From assembly GCA_034766995.1 (NCBI GenBank), contig CM068322.1, positions 19,498,245 through 19,562,244 of the forward strand: DNA of 64,000 nt, given 5' to 3'. Under the pieces are notes generated by a model. It was not told the DNA's origin. It did no database searches and saw nothing but the letters and a program-made list of their open reading frames with translations. Positions 14,118-28,249 of this stretch are shown piece after piece. A program made the translations under genes and the position numbers. This DNA is from Acanthacorydalis orientalis. Taxonomy: Eukaryota > Arthropoda > Insecta > Megaloptera > Corydalidae. How positions within the stretch are numbered: the stretch's first letter is position 1; each line of letters begins with the position of its first letter.

Positions 14118-17100
14118 TTTTAAAAATAATTATTTATTAACAACTTATTAATATCATAAAAATTACATGTTTTTTAAATCATGTATTGTTTTATTAATCG
14201 TTCTTTCAACAGAATGACATTCTATTATCTCAATTATAACAAATTATTCATAATTTCATTTAACTTTCCTGTTCAATTGTATTTATTATTTTTTTCTATT
14301 TTATACCTTCTTTTTCAATCCATTTTATTTTTGTTTTTATTCTAATAACTGTTTCGATCTAAAACATAGTTTAAAATTATCTTCTTATCAATTTATTCAT
14401 CTTGTTAATCTATCTAATACTTTATTATTATTTCTATAATGTCTTCAAATGCAATTTATATTCTATTAACAGTTAAGAATTATAAACATACCAGAACATG
14501 TTTTATTTGTGCAATTTTTATTTTATTTAGAATTAAACGAAATTGCTTATTCGACGCTAATTTTCTTTTCATTAAGTTTTACAAAGTCAATAATAAACAA
14601 CTTTTAAAATATGTACTTATATCTTGGTCGGTTTAAGATAAAATAGCGAACACAAAGAATATAATAAATATAAAATACATCACAAACGAATTTTTAGTAA
14701 CTAAAACAATTTTTTTTCATGAAAAATGTTCAATAATTGATTATTTATCATTTTTTTTATTACTTATGTCTATTTAGATATCGATATTATCGTTTTCAGA
14801 TAGTTCTGAACTTTAATAGTAGTATAGTATCTGTACTTTATAGTTAAAGTACAGATAATTTTAGATTTTTTTGCATTTTTTCGTAGATTGTAAACAAATG
14901 AAAAATTAATTTATGAAAAGTGAATTTAGTCACTGTACTTAAAAATTATTATGATATAAAATCGCATTTCTAAATTAAATTATTGATTTGATAGGGTTAT
15001 TTTATAACCATTGAAATATTTAGTCATGTTGATACTTACTTCCTGTCAGATTAAAAATAAAACATGGTGTCGCGTATAAATCATTGCATAAAGTTCAAAA
15101 TGGAAACAGAAAAAAGAAATATACAAAAATAAATTAATTGTGATATATAAAGTAATAGCTTTCGGTTTTTTGAAAAAAATTGTTAGATTTGGAGTAAAAA
15201 TGAACAATTTTTAAAAAATGTTCAGGAAAAACGATGATTACTCAGAGAAGAATACATTAAAGTCGTTTTCTTTTAAGAGAAGTTTATTTATAATACGATC
15301 ATATATTTTTTACACTGCATCTACATTTTTTTAAAAAAAATATGTTTTGAAATGATATTATTTTACTTTATTTTTTAAATGAGGCTCACTTGCTTTTACC
15401 TTTTTGATATTTTAAAAGAGATCATACGATGAAATATTTTTACTTCCACAAGGACATTAAAATGAGATGCACACTTAACTGAAGGATTAAAAAATTCTGC
15501 TCGGACAAAATCTGTAGGTCGATTCCAAACATATATTTAAAAAACAGGAGACTGAATGAAAATATGAGCAACTAATTTGTTAAAATAAGAAATAAAACAA
15601 TTAATCATTTTACTTACACTATTATCTAATAAAACAATAATTTCAATTTAAAATCAGTTTCAATGTTTTTCATTTCTCAAAATAATATATTTTTATTAAC
15701 ATTAACTTTCGGAATTTATATAGAATTTCTTCAAAACAATAACCTTTGTTTTATTCTACTATCTATTCATATATGTTTCATTTTTAATCAAAAAAATTGA
15801 GGAAAATCAGCATTACAGTCTTTTTTCTCAACAAACTTTGTAGAATTTAAAAGAAAAATAAAGAAATGTGTAAAAATACAAACCAAGTAAAAAGGAACTT
15901 TTTGGTTTTTGTATTGCATTCTTAAAGAAATTAATATCTTCTTCCAGTTATTTCTCTAATTATAGTTTAAATAATGTATACAAAGCTAACTTTATTTCAA
16001 TAAACATGGCCTAAAATTAAGTTTTATAAAAAAAAAACTTTCATATATATATAATATTTTTTATCAATTTTTAATGTTAATAATATATTATAAGTAGAGT
16101 CTTGACGACATGTTCATTGTTTATTTCTGTTAGTAACCACTGTATAGACAATTGAATACTTGTGGGTAAATTTCAGATCAAATTAGCAGATGTAAATTAT
16201 AAATATATAATCAGAAAGAAAACATTGCAATAATAGACTGGAATAAGAACATTTTTCAGTAAAATTATACATTTTTTATAAATAACTGAATAAAACAGTT
16301 CGTGTATTATAAACACAGATAAAAAGTGCACTGTACAAATATAGACGGTGTCGCAAACATTTTAGAAGCTGATTACTGAGTCGATAGAAAAAATAAATAA
16401 AACATCTGCAACACATTTACGTGTGATTGACCTCATTGCCTATCTGACATGAATTCGCGAATGTAGTAAACACACAGTAATAGAACGACTATAAAAATAT
16501 TCCGAGTATTTTCTTTATGATAATTTATTTACTTTTTAAATATTTTTTATAAATTACTAATTTTTAATGACAGTTCATGAACGTATAATATAAATAATTA
16601 TAAACAAGCTGAAATCACAATTCTCGATAAAATAATGAATACAATTAAATAATACTACTATGGAGTAAGTTGAATTAGATTTAGTTCGATTCAAATTCTA
16701 ATTTAATGTATTAAAGAATACTATATTAAATGTTTGCACAAAAACCAATAACTAATGAATGATGATTTCAAACAGAATATGTAGTATATTATCTGTAATT
16801 AAGAAAGAAACTATACGATTAAAATAGTACTCATAAAAAAATCTTTCTTCCAACTAGATTATACATATTAGCATAAACGAATTATTGTTTGAGTTGAGCG
16901 AATATTTGTGAAATCTTACAAATCAAAGACATTTAATCAGGCTCGAACTATTAAATACTTTACTTTCAAAAGAATAAATAAATAAATTATAAACGTAATC
17001 TTTTTAATTTATTTTTGTATAAGCGAAAAAATGTTTCACTAAATTATATTTAAATAAAAAATATTAATCTAATACAGCCAATATATATATATAAATTCAT

Positions 17101-17607
17101 AGATTATTCATTTCATGTATGTCATTTATTTGATGTTTTGTACAGGGAAATAACGAGACTTAATCTTAAATACTAGACAGCATATTTCTTTATTATACTA
17201 TTCTAAAATCAATATTGAATTGTAAGGTAAAAGTTAATTCGGTGCATTTTTTTATAAAAAATGAATGTTTACAGAAAAATGGAATACATTCCAATTCTTA
17301 AAATATCCTCCATTATTTTATATAACTTTATTCTATCTGTTGGGTAACTGACGAATTCCTTATCGAAAAAAGATGACAACTTTGAGTCGATGAAATCGTT
17401 ATGCATTTTCGGACCTCAATTACTGTTTGAATATGTTTTTGCATGTTTTATACGTCATAACACCTTCCCTTTATCTGAAAAAATCATTCTCACGGTTTCG
17501 GAAGCATTTTTTTCAACTGAAATTCGAAAATTTGCAATGCCTATATGCTGTTTTTCCGACGCCATCGTGTTCACTACTGTTTTATGAGATTATGCCAACT
17601 GTTTGGT

Positions 17608-17655
<48 letters not shown>

Positions 17656-17973
17656 TGTTTTTAAATATTAACATTGATATTTTCAAATTTTAAAACGACG
17701 AAAAAATAATGTCTTTAATTTAAAACAGAGTTATGATTGATTCAATTTAAAGGCACAAAATTAATTTTTACACCTAATCACTGTCGATCATTACAAAAAA
17801 AAAGTATTAAAATTTAATTTTATTATAAATTTAATCACCTACACTTCATTGTAATGAGTTATGTGACGATAATTTGACTTCATTGCATTCGAAAGTCATT
17901 ATTTCGAAAAAGAAGTATTTTGAAAAAATGTAATTAGATGGCTATTTGTTATTATTTTTTAATGAGACCAATA

Positions 17974-18024
<51 letters not shown>

Positions 18025-18838
18025 TAGATATAAGTTAACAATATTATAATTACATTTTATATCATATTATGTATATAGTGTGTGTGTGTATTTACAAAAT
18101 GAAAATAAACTGCACATAGCATTGCACTCGAAACAAAAACTATACAAAAATATTTTATGTGTAAGTTTAAACGACCATGAGACAGTGCAGAATTTTAGGT
18201 GTTAATAAACAAGTATGTCTCAGGGCCAAATGTGCATCACGGCCATTGCAAGCAGTTTAAACTTGAATGCACACCGAAATAACAATACTTGGTAGTCAAA
18301 ATATTATAACGAATCCAAATCAAACCGCGTATTGCAATATCATACTTCATTTAAATAAATACAATAAATAATCAATATCGGAAATATTCTGTTTATGATA
18401 ATTGTTTTATATAAATGTTTAATAATGTATTTGTTTGATGCAAGAGGCAATTTTCTGTTATGTTTACAGTGCATTTGTATGCACTTCTTTGTATATAAGA
18501 AAATACTAAATTACTTTTTATTTGTAAAATAATGTCAATTTTTGTTCAATATATAATTCATGTAAAAAGTATGTATGTAGACTATTCATTTGAAATAATT
18601 AATAGCGTGTAGATCATTTTAGTACAGTTTTAAAAATGATGACGTTTACAATTACTCTCTCTTACTTTTAAGTAGTTTAAAGTTTAATTGATTTTTAAAT
18701 CATAATATAAAATGTTTAGCTTTAACAAAACTAAAAAAAATCATAATGTAATTTGTAATAAAACGTGTATATGAAATTCATAAACAAACGAGTGTTTTTA
18801 CGAACACTAGTTTAACTACATAATAGTATTGACTTCAG

Positions 18839-21362
18839 GGCAAAACCAAGGATGACTGCTATGGCTGGGCGTCGTACCTATACAGAAGAAGAATTACAAG
18901 CTGCGCTACGTGATATCCAGTCTGGAAAACTAGGTACACGAAGAGCTGCTGTTATTTACGGTATTCCACGTTCAACGCTTCGTAATAAAGTGTATAAACT
19001 AGCTATGGAACGAGAACGTGAAAGTCATCTGGTGTTACCGTCCTCGACCCCAACTGTAAAAATAGAAGAAGAAGAAGATGATAAAGAGTTATCGGGTGCC
19101 GAAGAAGAAAAAGAAGTTGAAAAAGTGTTACAGAAACCACTTCTCTCGATGGATGATATATTACGATTTTCAAATCTTGAACCGAACTCGCTTGACAGTT
19201 TAAAACATCTACTTCAAAAAGAAATCAAAGACAAGCACGAATTTTGGGCAAGTCTGGAACATAGTAATGTCGGTCCTGTGATACAATCACTTCTAGCCGC
19301 GACTGGTGCACTTTTGCCAGATCAAAAGAACGAAGAAATTAATGCTTTATTGCCTGAACTAGTACGGAGCATGATTGCAGAAGAGCATAATCTGAAAGAA
19401 TCTTCTATGAAGTTTGATCAAAATGGAACCTCAGAGAAAAATCTGTCAAGACAAAGTTCGGTTAGTTCAGTCATTATCAGAAATGATCGAATCTTTCCGA
19501 ATAAATCCGGTACTCCAGATGTGGTCGAAACGGAAACGAACGATTCTTTGACTCAACCTCATGCATCAACCGATTCGCCTTCCAATGTGATTCTCAAAAT
19601 TCCGTCCTTCAAACCGACTACGAGTAAGAATGGAGGTGATTTCTTCAGACAAAATCCCGTTGTATCTGATCAACATCAATCATTACAACAAGTTCCTCTG
19701 AATATCAACAGCCCACCTATCGGCAATGTTAATGATTCAAGTTCGCCGCCAATCTTGCCAACAAAAGGACTCATGTCTTTGAGGGACGTTATTGCGCAGA
19801 GTATCAGTCAAAAATTCCAACAATCTCCGACACCGAAAGAAGCTTCTGCTGTTGGATTAAAACTACCGTCTCCGTGTATAGACAGTGAGTACAATTCTTT
19901 TAAACGCGGACGTTTCACACCGCCGCTGATGGGAGGTGTGTCAGTTATTAAAACTCAACAAGATAACCAACAGAACAGATCATTTTCTCAGCCACAAAAA
20001 CCTCAAAACAGCAACGTAAACAACACACCAACCGGTGGTAAAGGTACGAGACCGAAAAGAGGAAAATATCGTAATTATGATAGAGACAGTTTAGTTGAAG
20101 CAGTTCGAGCCGTTCAACGAGGCGAGATGTCTGTCCATCGCGCAGGAAGTTATTACGGTGTACCACATTCGACGCTCGAGTATAAAGTTAAAGAGCGGCA
20201 TTTAATGAGACCAAGAAAGAGGGACCCGAAACCAACAACAACTGACGATAAAATTGCGACCGTAGTGAAACCACAAGATCCTATTCGAATCCTTCCGGAA
20301 AAAAATAAACCACCTATATTAAAACCGCCACAAAAGTATCCTCCTACCTCGCCAAACGGCATTAAAATGCCATTATTCGATCCAACTATGGCGCCAATCA
20401 GTTACAATCCACCTCCGTTTCCTTTTTGGCCTCATCCATCCTTTCATCATGTGCCGATCGATTTCGCAAGGAACGCTTCAACTTCGAGCTATCCTCCACA
20501 CCCTGAACAACTTTTTGCTACGCAAATGATGCAAAGATTACAAGAGGAATCTTCTAGAACTCATTCGAACGTTCAGAATACAATATCACCCGCGACGCAG
20601 ACCAGTGGTGTACCAAATCCGTCTCTAACAAAAACCGCAAGAGAAATGGCCGAATCTTTGTATGACGGTACAGGCGCAAACGGATCATTTCTGGACGGTA
20701 TAATAAGGTCGAGTCTTGAGATGGGACTGCCTATAGGCCATAATAAAATTCAACTAGAAGAAAAAAACATCACTCCTGAAAACATGTCGAACAAAGCACT
20801 CCTCGATCAACTCTGTAGAAACAGCCGTCTGACACCATTACCGAAAACGACTATTTTAGATCCGCAGAGTTCCGGCGATGAGAGTAGCTCGTACCATTCG
20901 AAACGGACGCAAAGTCCAATTAACTTTTCAAGGGAGTGTAAAGTCGGTGACAGTCCGTTAGCACTTAATTACGCCGATGGAAAAAGTCCCGCGCGTCCAG
21001 AAGAACGGTATTTAAACAAAAGAAACTCCACGGACGTTGTTGAGCTGTCGAATGACTCAAATGACTCGAGCCATCACCAAGTGCAAGATAAAAAACGGAA
21101 ACTGTCTGTCGACACGCATTCAGAAGAAGAGAGACCGTCAATAACGAGTCCGTCGCCGCCATCAAGAATATACGTGAAGCCACAGTTTCAAGAGATCACG
21201 AAACCAGAAAACTTGAAGCCAGAAGCATTGATGCGATTCATTCTACACGATAATTTTAAAGAGGGCAGTGTCGAGCACACGGTCGACAGGAACGGTGTTG
21301 GCGAAGAATCGATTGGCGACAATGAAAGTGCCTCTGTTAATCCGGAAGCAGGCCAAGACTGA
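18839..21362 (+). CDS. Mblk-1: Mblk-1/E93 last coding exon with two pipsqueak-type DNA-binding domains
   Basis: Last coding exon of Mblk-1/E93, with acceptor CAG at 18836-18838. The split codon completes as AAG, reading ...[15 protein letters not shown]. Numbering from the internal ATG at 18852 (836 codons to the TGA at 21360-21362), the first psq-type helix-turn-helix is at about residues 7-52, with the core [20 protein letters not shown]. The second is at about 403-452, with the core [20 protein letters not shown]. Two such domains are the hallmark of insect Mblk-1/E93. Between and after them are Ser/Pro/Gln-rich linkers, a short conserved-looking [14 protein letters not shown] segment, a basic RPRKR after domain 2 and a KKRKL cluster near residue 750, both possible nuclear localisation signals. 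The protein acts in the nucleus as a hormone-dependent regulator at metamorphosis and in neurons. The internal ATG is probably not the true start, because the frame continues into upstream exons. Confidence 0.95.
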
Positions 21363-24300
21363 CATCCACCACGGTTTTTATAAAATAGCACCGTATTGTT
21401 TTGTTTGTTACACTCGGTTTTCACGAACGAATGGAACGGCGTACATCTTTGCATGCATATGCACACAATGTACGTACGTATGTTTGTATGTTACTGTTGA
21501 CGTGTCGGTTTCATCGTTATTACCACTATTATTCACGCACGTCGTCGTAAAAGAGTATGAATTATTATTAATCGAAAAGGAATATTCAATAATAAGAAGA
21601 AAAACGTACTTTCGATATGCTTAAGCGAGAAAGAATGATCGTTACTAGTTGAAATTTGTTGGAAGCGCGAAGAAGATGATGATAATTTAGTCAGTTTGGT
21701 TGAAACTATTAAAGATAACTGTGTTCAAGATTTTATTTTCATCAAAGCAGTTTATAATATATTTTTGTGTCATAATGTATTGCAAAAGTGATTTTAAAAT
21801 ATTAAAATAATAGGTGTTTTCGGAACATGAAAATCAAATTATTATATGTTCGTCGTTCGGTGTTTCTCGGCATATATCAAAAAGTATGTTATTTAATATA
21901 TTTCCAAAAATATATCAATGTATTCTCTATGTGTCTTGATCGTCGCGTATACCTCAAAAGTATGATATTAATAATGTTTAGAAATCAAGTAACTTGAATT
22001 AAAATTATATTATATAAACGTTTTTATGTAATGCATTTATATGAACTTCTAAAACAAAAACAAAAAAAAATAATGAAAAACAAATGACTGCTTTGATGTT
22101 AAATTTATCAAAAAAAAAATTACTTTCTCGGTCGGATACGCGTCCGAGAATTAAAAATTATATCTATCTGTGATTTATCCAAATTTTTGAATGTATATTT
22201 TCTCTAAAAATATCTTAAAATATTTAAATATAAAATGGGATACTATTATACATTAGATATTTGTTAGGAGACGAGTTTCGTACGTAGTGGACTCGTTGTT
22301 CGCGCCTCGGCGATCGACGACCTTTTCGTTCCGAGTCTCGAACGACGCCATTTTGTTTAAATATTCGACGATATGACAATTGAAGTGCAATTAGATCGAT
22401 AAACGGTATATAATTATATTTACATCATTACATTTAAGTAGCGTAAGATTAAAAAAATATATTATAAATACCTATATCTATATTTGAGAACGGCATTGTT
22501 TATAATGACATATTGGAGAGATATAAGATTGATACGATATAAATCTCTGTACTGGTCATCAGAAGAAGACGAGGGCACGATTTCAAAACAGAAGCGTGTA
22601 ACAACAACAGTTGATTATAACAATGCTCGAACGATCCTCTCGACGACCGCATCACCACAAACAACAACCGACCGCTCCAAGCCAAAACCGACAGATCGCA
22701 GCGTGGCTGACACTCGCCGCGCCGCCCGCAACCGACCGCCACACATTTATGTTGGACCAATAATATTACAAAAGATTATGTACACTTATTGTTTTTCAAA
22801 ACTACAACTTGCTACACATATCTCAGCGTTCGCCCTGGTCTGCCGCCAGTCCAGGACACGCCTTTCCACACAGTAAAAGTATATTTTATAAAACATTCCA
22901 ACCATATATGTGCCAGACATTTTGTATTTGCAAACATTTTAGATTTGGAAACAAATGGTAGGTAAAACGTGTAATCGAAAAATTCGAAACAGAAACATTA
23001 TTACACGATTTCTGCCTGTGATTTGATGGCCGATCTTAGATCATGAGATAAACACATTCTTTTCTATAGTATTTATAAATATATTGATGAATCAGATATA
23101 TTATTATTATTATTATTATTATAATTCTAAGCGAATGGAGAGCTCTGAGCTTCCATTGTGTGTAGTTTTAGCTATAAAAGAAAGATTTTTTCTCGTCTCG
23201 TTGATTAACTGTTTGTTTTCGTCGACGATCCGGTGACTTTTTCCGATGATTTCGAAATATATTTTATATCAGAATCAGAAATCTTTTAAAAAGACGACCT
23301 GATTGTAAATTAGTAGAAGATATTTTTTTACGCGTATATTTGAACACTGATGTGCAATCGTATACTTTGTTTTGTTTCTATTATCACTCTGATCCGACAA
23401 GAAAAAATATATATTGTCTGTTAGTTAAGTTGTGATATTTTATTGTTTCTTTTCTCCTCTTTTATACGTCGAACGTTTCAACAAGTTCGAACAGAGGTCC
23501 AAAAGTGAAATGTGCATACGATTCGAAAACTTCTTTTCATAACAATATCATCGTACACAACAAAAAGAAAACAGCCCCGATATCAAAATTGTAAACTCAC
23601 ACAAAGTAAATCTACCATATGACTTTATTTCTTACACGTTATTTTTTTCATTGCACTGACAAACAATCAAACAAATTGTGTTCAACATAAAATCGTACAC
23701 CCACTCTTTCCCGCACCGCTCCTACGGATAGTTTTCGCGATCAAGAGTGGCCCTACCACGCTCTACACACACCGAGGTCCGTCCGGGCCTCGGTTGTCGA
23801 TCGTCGTATACGTTTCGCACGATTTGCCACAGTATTGTATAAAAGCGGAGGACCGGTTAAGTTTTTCGTTCGTTCGATAACTAAGATAATATTTCGATTT
23901 TTTTTTTGTATTGTCATTCCAATTGTTAAGTACACATTTTTCCATATTTTGTAAGAATTCATTAAGACTTCAATAGTTAGTCGATCGTTCATTTATTTTT
24001 GTCTTTAATGATTTTTATACATAATTTTAATTACGTATTGTTATTTCATAACACTTAAGGTGGTTTCTGATTTAAGAGACTAAAAATAACTTTAGTTACG
24101 TATTAGTCGCATCGTTTACTTAAAAACTTCGACACTGTTTTGAATTAAATGTTTCCTGCTTTACAGCAATAGTGCATCCATGTTAAATGTAAATAGATTT
24201 TAATGAATACAGTAATTTACCACTGGTGTGTCTGCTGTTCTTGTATTGTTGCACTCAATTTGATTGTTGCCGTTTGTAAGGTCTTCTCTACCGCTGCATA

Positions 24301-24437
24301 AAAAATTATTATTTCTAACGATACTATTACTACGATACAATATAAGCAGTAAACACGTAAGCGATTTTTTTTGCAATAGTTAATCAAACCGTATACATAA
24401 GAAACAATAGGCAGTAAAAACAATGGACCCACATTAA

Positions 24438-24951
24438 ACCACACTTAAAAAAGGTCCTCACTTACTTTACAATTTAATTGCTAAGCGATGTTTGTTTATA
24501 AATGGATTCCAATAGGTGTTGGGACCATTGATATTTTTTATTTTCGTTGTTATTTATTTTATGAATTATGTTTATTAATTATATTGTCAATGTAAAATAT
24601 ATTTTTATATATTTGTGTAGATCATTATATTCACAAACGAAACGTCATCGTTCGTCGATATTTCATTTCTTTGAATCGTTTGTATTTGAAGATATCTCGT
24701 TCGTATGACACTTAACAGTACAATATACTCCTGCGAAGGAACTTTGTAATATATAGATGCTCATTATTGTTGGATACTTTACTAAATAGGTGAAGGCACT
24801 TACTAACAGTAATAGCAAGAGCTACACGTTTAGATTTCCACTACGTAAATAGCATAAGATGATATTATATAGTACGTAAATGTATACGTTATAGATTATC
24901 AGAGAGTAGACTAACATTTATTGAAAATCGAGTGCCTTTTTTAAGTGTGGT
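24438..24951. mobile_element. Possible MITE-like element with 17-bp terminal inverted repeats
   Basis: ACCACACTTAAAAAAGG at 24438-24454 is matched by its exact reverse complement CCTTTTTTAAGTGTGGT at 24935-24951, and the match continues imperfectly inward (CTC shared). The enclosed 480 bp is AT-rich and non-coding. The size and perfect termini suggest a small non-autonomous DNA transposon. A clean target-site duplication is not obvious, although TA lies near both ends. A long-range RNA stem in the Mblk-1 3'UTR is an alternative. Confidence 0.4.
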
Positions 24952-26460
24952 AGCATTTTTCAATCATTTACAGAAAATAAAACAGATGAATGCATTTTCT
25001 CTGACACATCCCTTCCCCCTCAATAATATTTTACACAGATAACGTGGTAACCAGATTTAAATGGCATATTGCTACATAAACATGACAGCTCCTAAATTTG
25101 TACCGAAATATGTTTTGGTCGTACGTTAGTTACATTTTTTTTATTAATGCATTCGAATAAAAATTAAAGCCGGTTCTATTTTTTTTTAAAAAAAAACAAA
25201 GAAAGAAACATGCATACACACACATAAACATAAATACAAACATATATCTATACTTACACCTACACAAGTACACACAATGCTTGAAATGAAAAATGCAAAG
25301 TTTAAAAAAAACAGTTAGTTAAATATTATTTCAATGTCACCAGACATTCATTTCGGATTTATACAGATCAGGTGAAAATTAAAAAGTTGCAGTTAAACTC
25401 ATTTCAAGCAATGTGCTGATAAACATTAATGTTTAAAAAGTTTATGATATTTTTAAATTTAATACAAGATGTAATTGTAAACACAATTATAAAAATTATT
25501 TTAATTGTTCATAAATGACTAAGTTATATTTTGTACCTGTTGAATGGTGCATTTGAAAATTTTTGTAAAATATATAGAAAAAAAAATCAAAATGGTGGCT
25601 TTATTTTTCTATTCTTGTTTTCACACGAGATCTGAACAGATATACATTCTATATGATTATATGTTAATGTATGTAATCTGTTTCAATATTTAATTACGTG
25701 AAACGATCGATTCGACGACGTTTAAAAGTTAATTTAAATGGAGACTGATTTTTACAGTATTCAAAAACAAAAAATATATATATATATATACATATATTAT
25801 GAAATTTATAATATATTTTTAAACAAATATGCCATATATATCTTTCTGTTTTTTTTTTCGGACCGGTACGAGTGATTTGTTAAAAAGCATTCGTCGATAT
25901 AGATTTTTTTAAAAAAAAAAAATAGTGTATCTATCTATTCTGTACATTTTTCCTGACGAAATATTAACAAGAATCAGTTCGAAGGAGTATTATTTTCAGT
26001 GAAATGCAACAGGGACCAAGTATTCCATATCCAACCTACAGCAAACAAAAATCAAAAAAAAAATATTTATAGAATTTTTTTTCGAATATATATATATTAT
26101 TGTTACTATATTGTCTAACATTCTGAACTTTACTGTCCTTCGTACTTTACTAGACACACAAAGTGATTATTATTATTATTATGTTTGATTGAAATTAATT
26201 TTCGGTAATTCGTCATTCATGTAAAAATTAATGTATACATTTTTTGTTAATTTCTAGTATCTAGTGAACTATTTACATTCAATTATCGTGAAAATATATT
26301 TTTAAAAAAATTTATCACTATTGAAAATGATTGAGAATTGGTCATTTCGCTACATATAAATATTATTATTATTATTATTAAATATAGACAGATTGTATAG
26401 TTGAAATATTCCACTTTTGACAATATGTTGTTATGTTAACAACACGTTTGAGAATTACGA

Positions 26461-26600
26461 CAGATACTGAAATGTCTTTTCTGCCGTGGTTATTTCATTT
26501 TCTAATTAGAATAGAAAATCGACAACGAGCGGCGATAAGAATATTCGATTCGACCAGTTTTCGATCGGCGACCACGGCAGAATGGAATGTTTCAAATCTG
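26461..26600. repeat. Imperfect inverted repeat, 30-bp arms
   Basis: TTCTGCCGTGGT at 26479-26490 is the exact reverse complement of ACCACGGCAGAA at 26571-26582. Partial complementarity extends outward to CAGAT at 26461-26465 and ATCTG at 26596-26600. The spacer of about 80 bp is unusually GC-rich for the region. It could fold as an RNA hairpin if transcribed in a long Mblk-1 3'UTR, or be a tiny transposon relic. Confidence 0.4.
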
Positions 26601-28249
26601 TTGTAAAAATGAGTAGGTATCGATATTTCCAAAAAAAAGTTATTGATATATACAATTGTGGTGACTATAAATGCCTTTTTAGCGTGAAATATATTATTAT
26701 ATAAATAACTGTATTATGAAATATATTCATGATTATTAATAGACATTTGAAATCATGTCAAAATTAATGTATTTCATAACTGTTTGTGACAATGAAATGT
26801 ACACATTACATCTGATGAAACAAATGTTATCTCTTTCGGTACAAATTAATATTTTATTCTATTGTTGAAATGTTCTGTACTGAAAGAGTTAAATGTTTGA
26901 AACTGCTTTGTGGGGAATTGTTATTTTCAAAAAAAGATATCAAATAAAAAAAAATATCCAAAAAATATAAAAAAATTATAAAATGATAAAATATTAAAAC
27001 AAATATCATAAACATTGTACTATATTTATAATGTAACTTTGGAGTATACCAGTATTTATTGTACTGTAAAAATATTACAAATATTTTACAAGTGTTTACC
27101 AATGTTGTTTCTGTTCTCTACCCAATGCAAACATTCATTTTTGTTAATTTTTTATTTATTAATTTAATTTACTGATATCAGTGAATTTATTTGTAAATTT
27201 GTACCTCTTTCAAAATACAAATATTTAATTGGAAAACTTCATATAACTGGATAAAAAAAGTTAATTTTTTTCCAACTCGGCAATTATACAAAGTTTCAAT
27301 TTTCTATTTAAATTTTTATATTTATTAATTGTGAAAATGTTTTACTTAATTTCCCATTTAAATATTTCATTTTTATTTTAACAATTTTAATTACATACAT
27401 CTATATAATTTAAACCTTTTCAATTTTTTAGTAATATTTAAAATATGTTAATGTTATAGAAATCTTTTCAAATTAACAATATAAAATTAAATCGTACAGT
27501 CTTTACTTTGTAATTTCTTATGTAAATTTTTTTCATATTTCTAAATATAAAATTTTAATTAGTTTTCCATTTATACTAAATGATTCAATTAAATAAATTC
27601 TCTCAACACATTTTTAAGTTTTTTGTAATTAAATTATTTTCTGCATTTTTTAATTATTAAAAAAAGTCCATATTACGTATATTATTAATAGAATTAATTG
27701 ACTGTTATATAACAAATTAATGTATTCAATAATAAATTAGTATAGTTTTCCGTATAAATAATTTTCTAAAATATTAAAAAATTACTCACATTGTCAAAGA
27801 ATACAAATTTCTCGTGACCGGTCGTGTAAATACTTTAGAAAAAAACACTAATATTCAACAAAACAGAAAGACCAACGACCGAAATTGATAAAAAAAAATT
27901 GTAGTCACTTAATTTTAATTGCTTTGATGAATACTTGTACTTAATAATTTGTAAATAGTATTTGAAAAATGTTATCAGTTCTGAATTTTAATATGCAATA
28001 TTAAAATATTATATTTAAATAATTTCTTGTAATATAGAGATTTTTTCATAAACTTAAAATTTTATGTTTATTATAGTGGCAAACGTGTATTTTTCAATTT
28101 AGATATCAATTAAAAAAACTGATTGTTTTTTTTTAATTATATATCAGTTATTTATATAGTTTTTAGAAAATTAAACATGTATTCCATTCTAAAATATTGT
28201 TGTTAAACTTTAAATTATAAATTACATATTTTTATATTAAATTTTAACA

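Larger units (their letters stand above)
9124..18838. other. Mblk-1 intron, 9.7 kb
   Basis: The interval between donor GTATGT at 9124 and acceptor CAG at 18836-18838. It is AT-rich, with (TA)n runs at about 10071-10125, 12112-12159, 12522-12564, 13195-13268, 17610-17654 and 17985-18020. It holds the second copy of the dispersed motif (12350-12412) and a 131-codon open frame at 13722-14117 described separately. No other support for nested genes was seen. Confidence 0.75.
21363..28249. other. Downstream region of Mblk-1, probable long 3'UTR then intergenic
   Basis: No convincing gene. The first 5 kb or so is less AT-rich than the introns, with GC-enriched islands at about 22270-22400, 22560-22745 and 23700-23850, and short (TTA)n tracts near 23100, 26170 and 26360. 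This fits a long 3'UTR, but no single polyadenylation site can be chosen among the many AATAAA-like words. The region contains a pair of 17-bp inverted repeats (24438/24951) and an imperfect inverted repeat at 26461-26600. A 130-codon frame at 22484-22876 crosses a Thr/Arg-rich island and is doubtful as a gene. From about 26.9 kb the sequence is ordinary AT-rich spacer. Confidence 0.5.

Noticed and set aside
21945..21960. let-7-type seed match (TACCTCA) after the Mblk-1 stop
   Set aside because: A single 7-base match is expected by chance over several kilobases, and the 3'UTR limits are unknown.
22484..22876. 130-codon frame with a Thr/Arg-rich middle
   Set aside because: The composition follows a local GC-rich island, no splice partner or domain was found, and the opposite strand is also open. 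Treated as UTR or intergenic.
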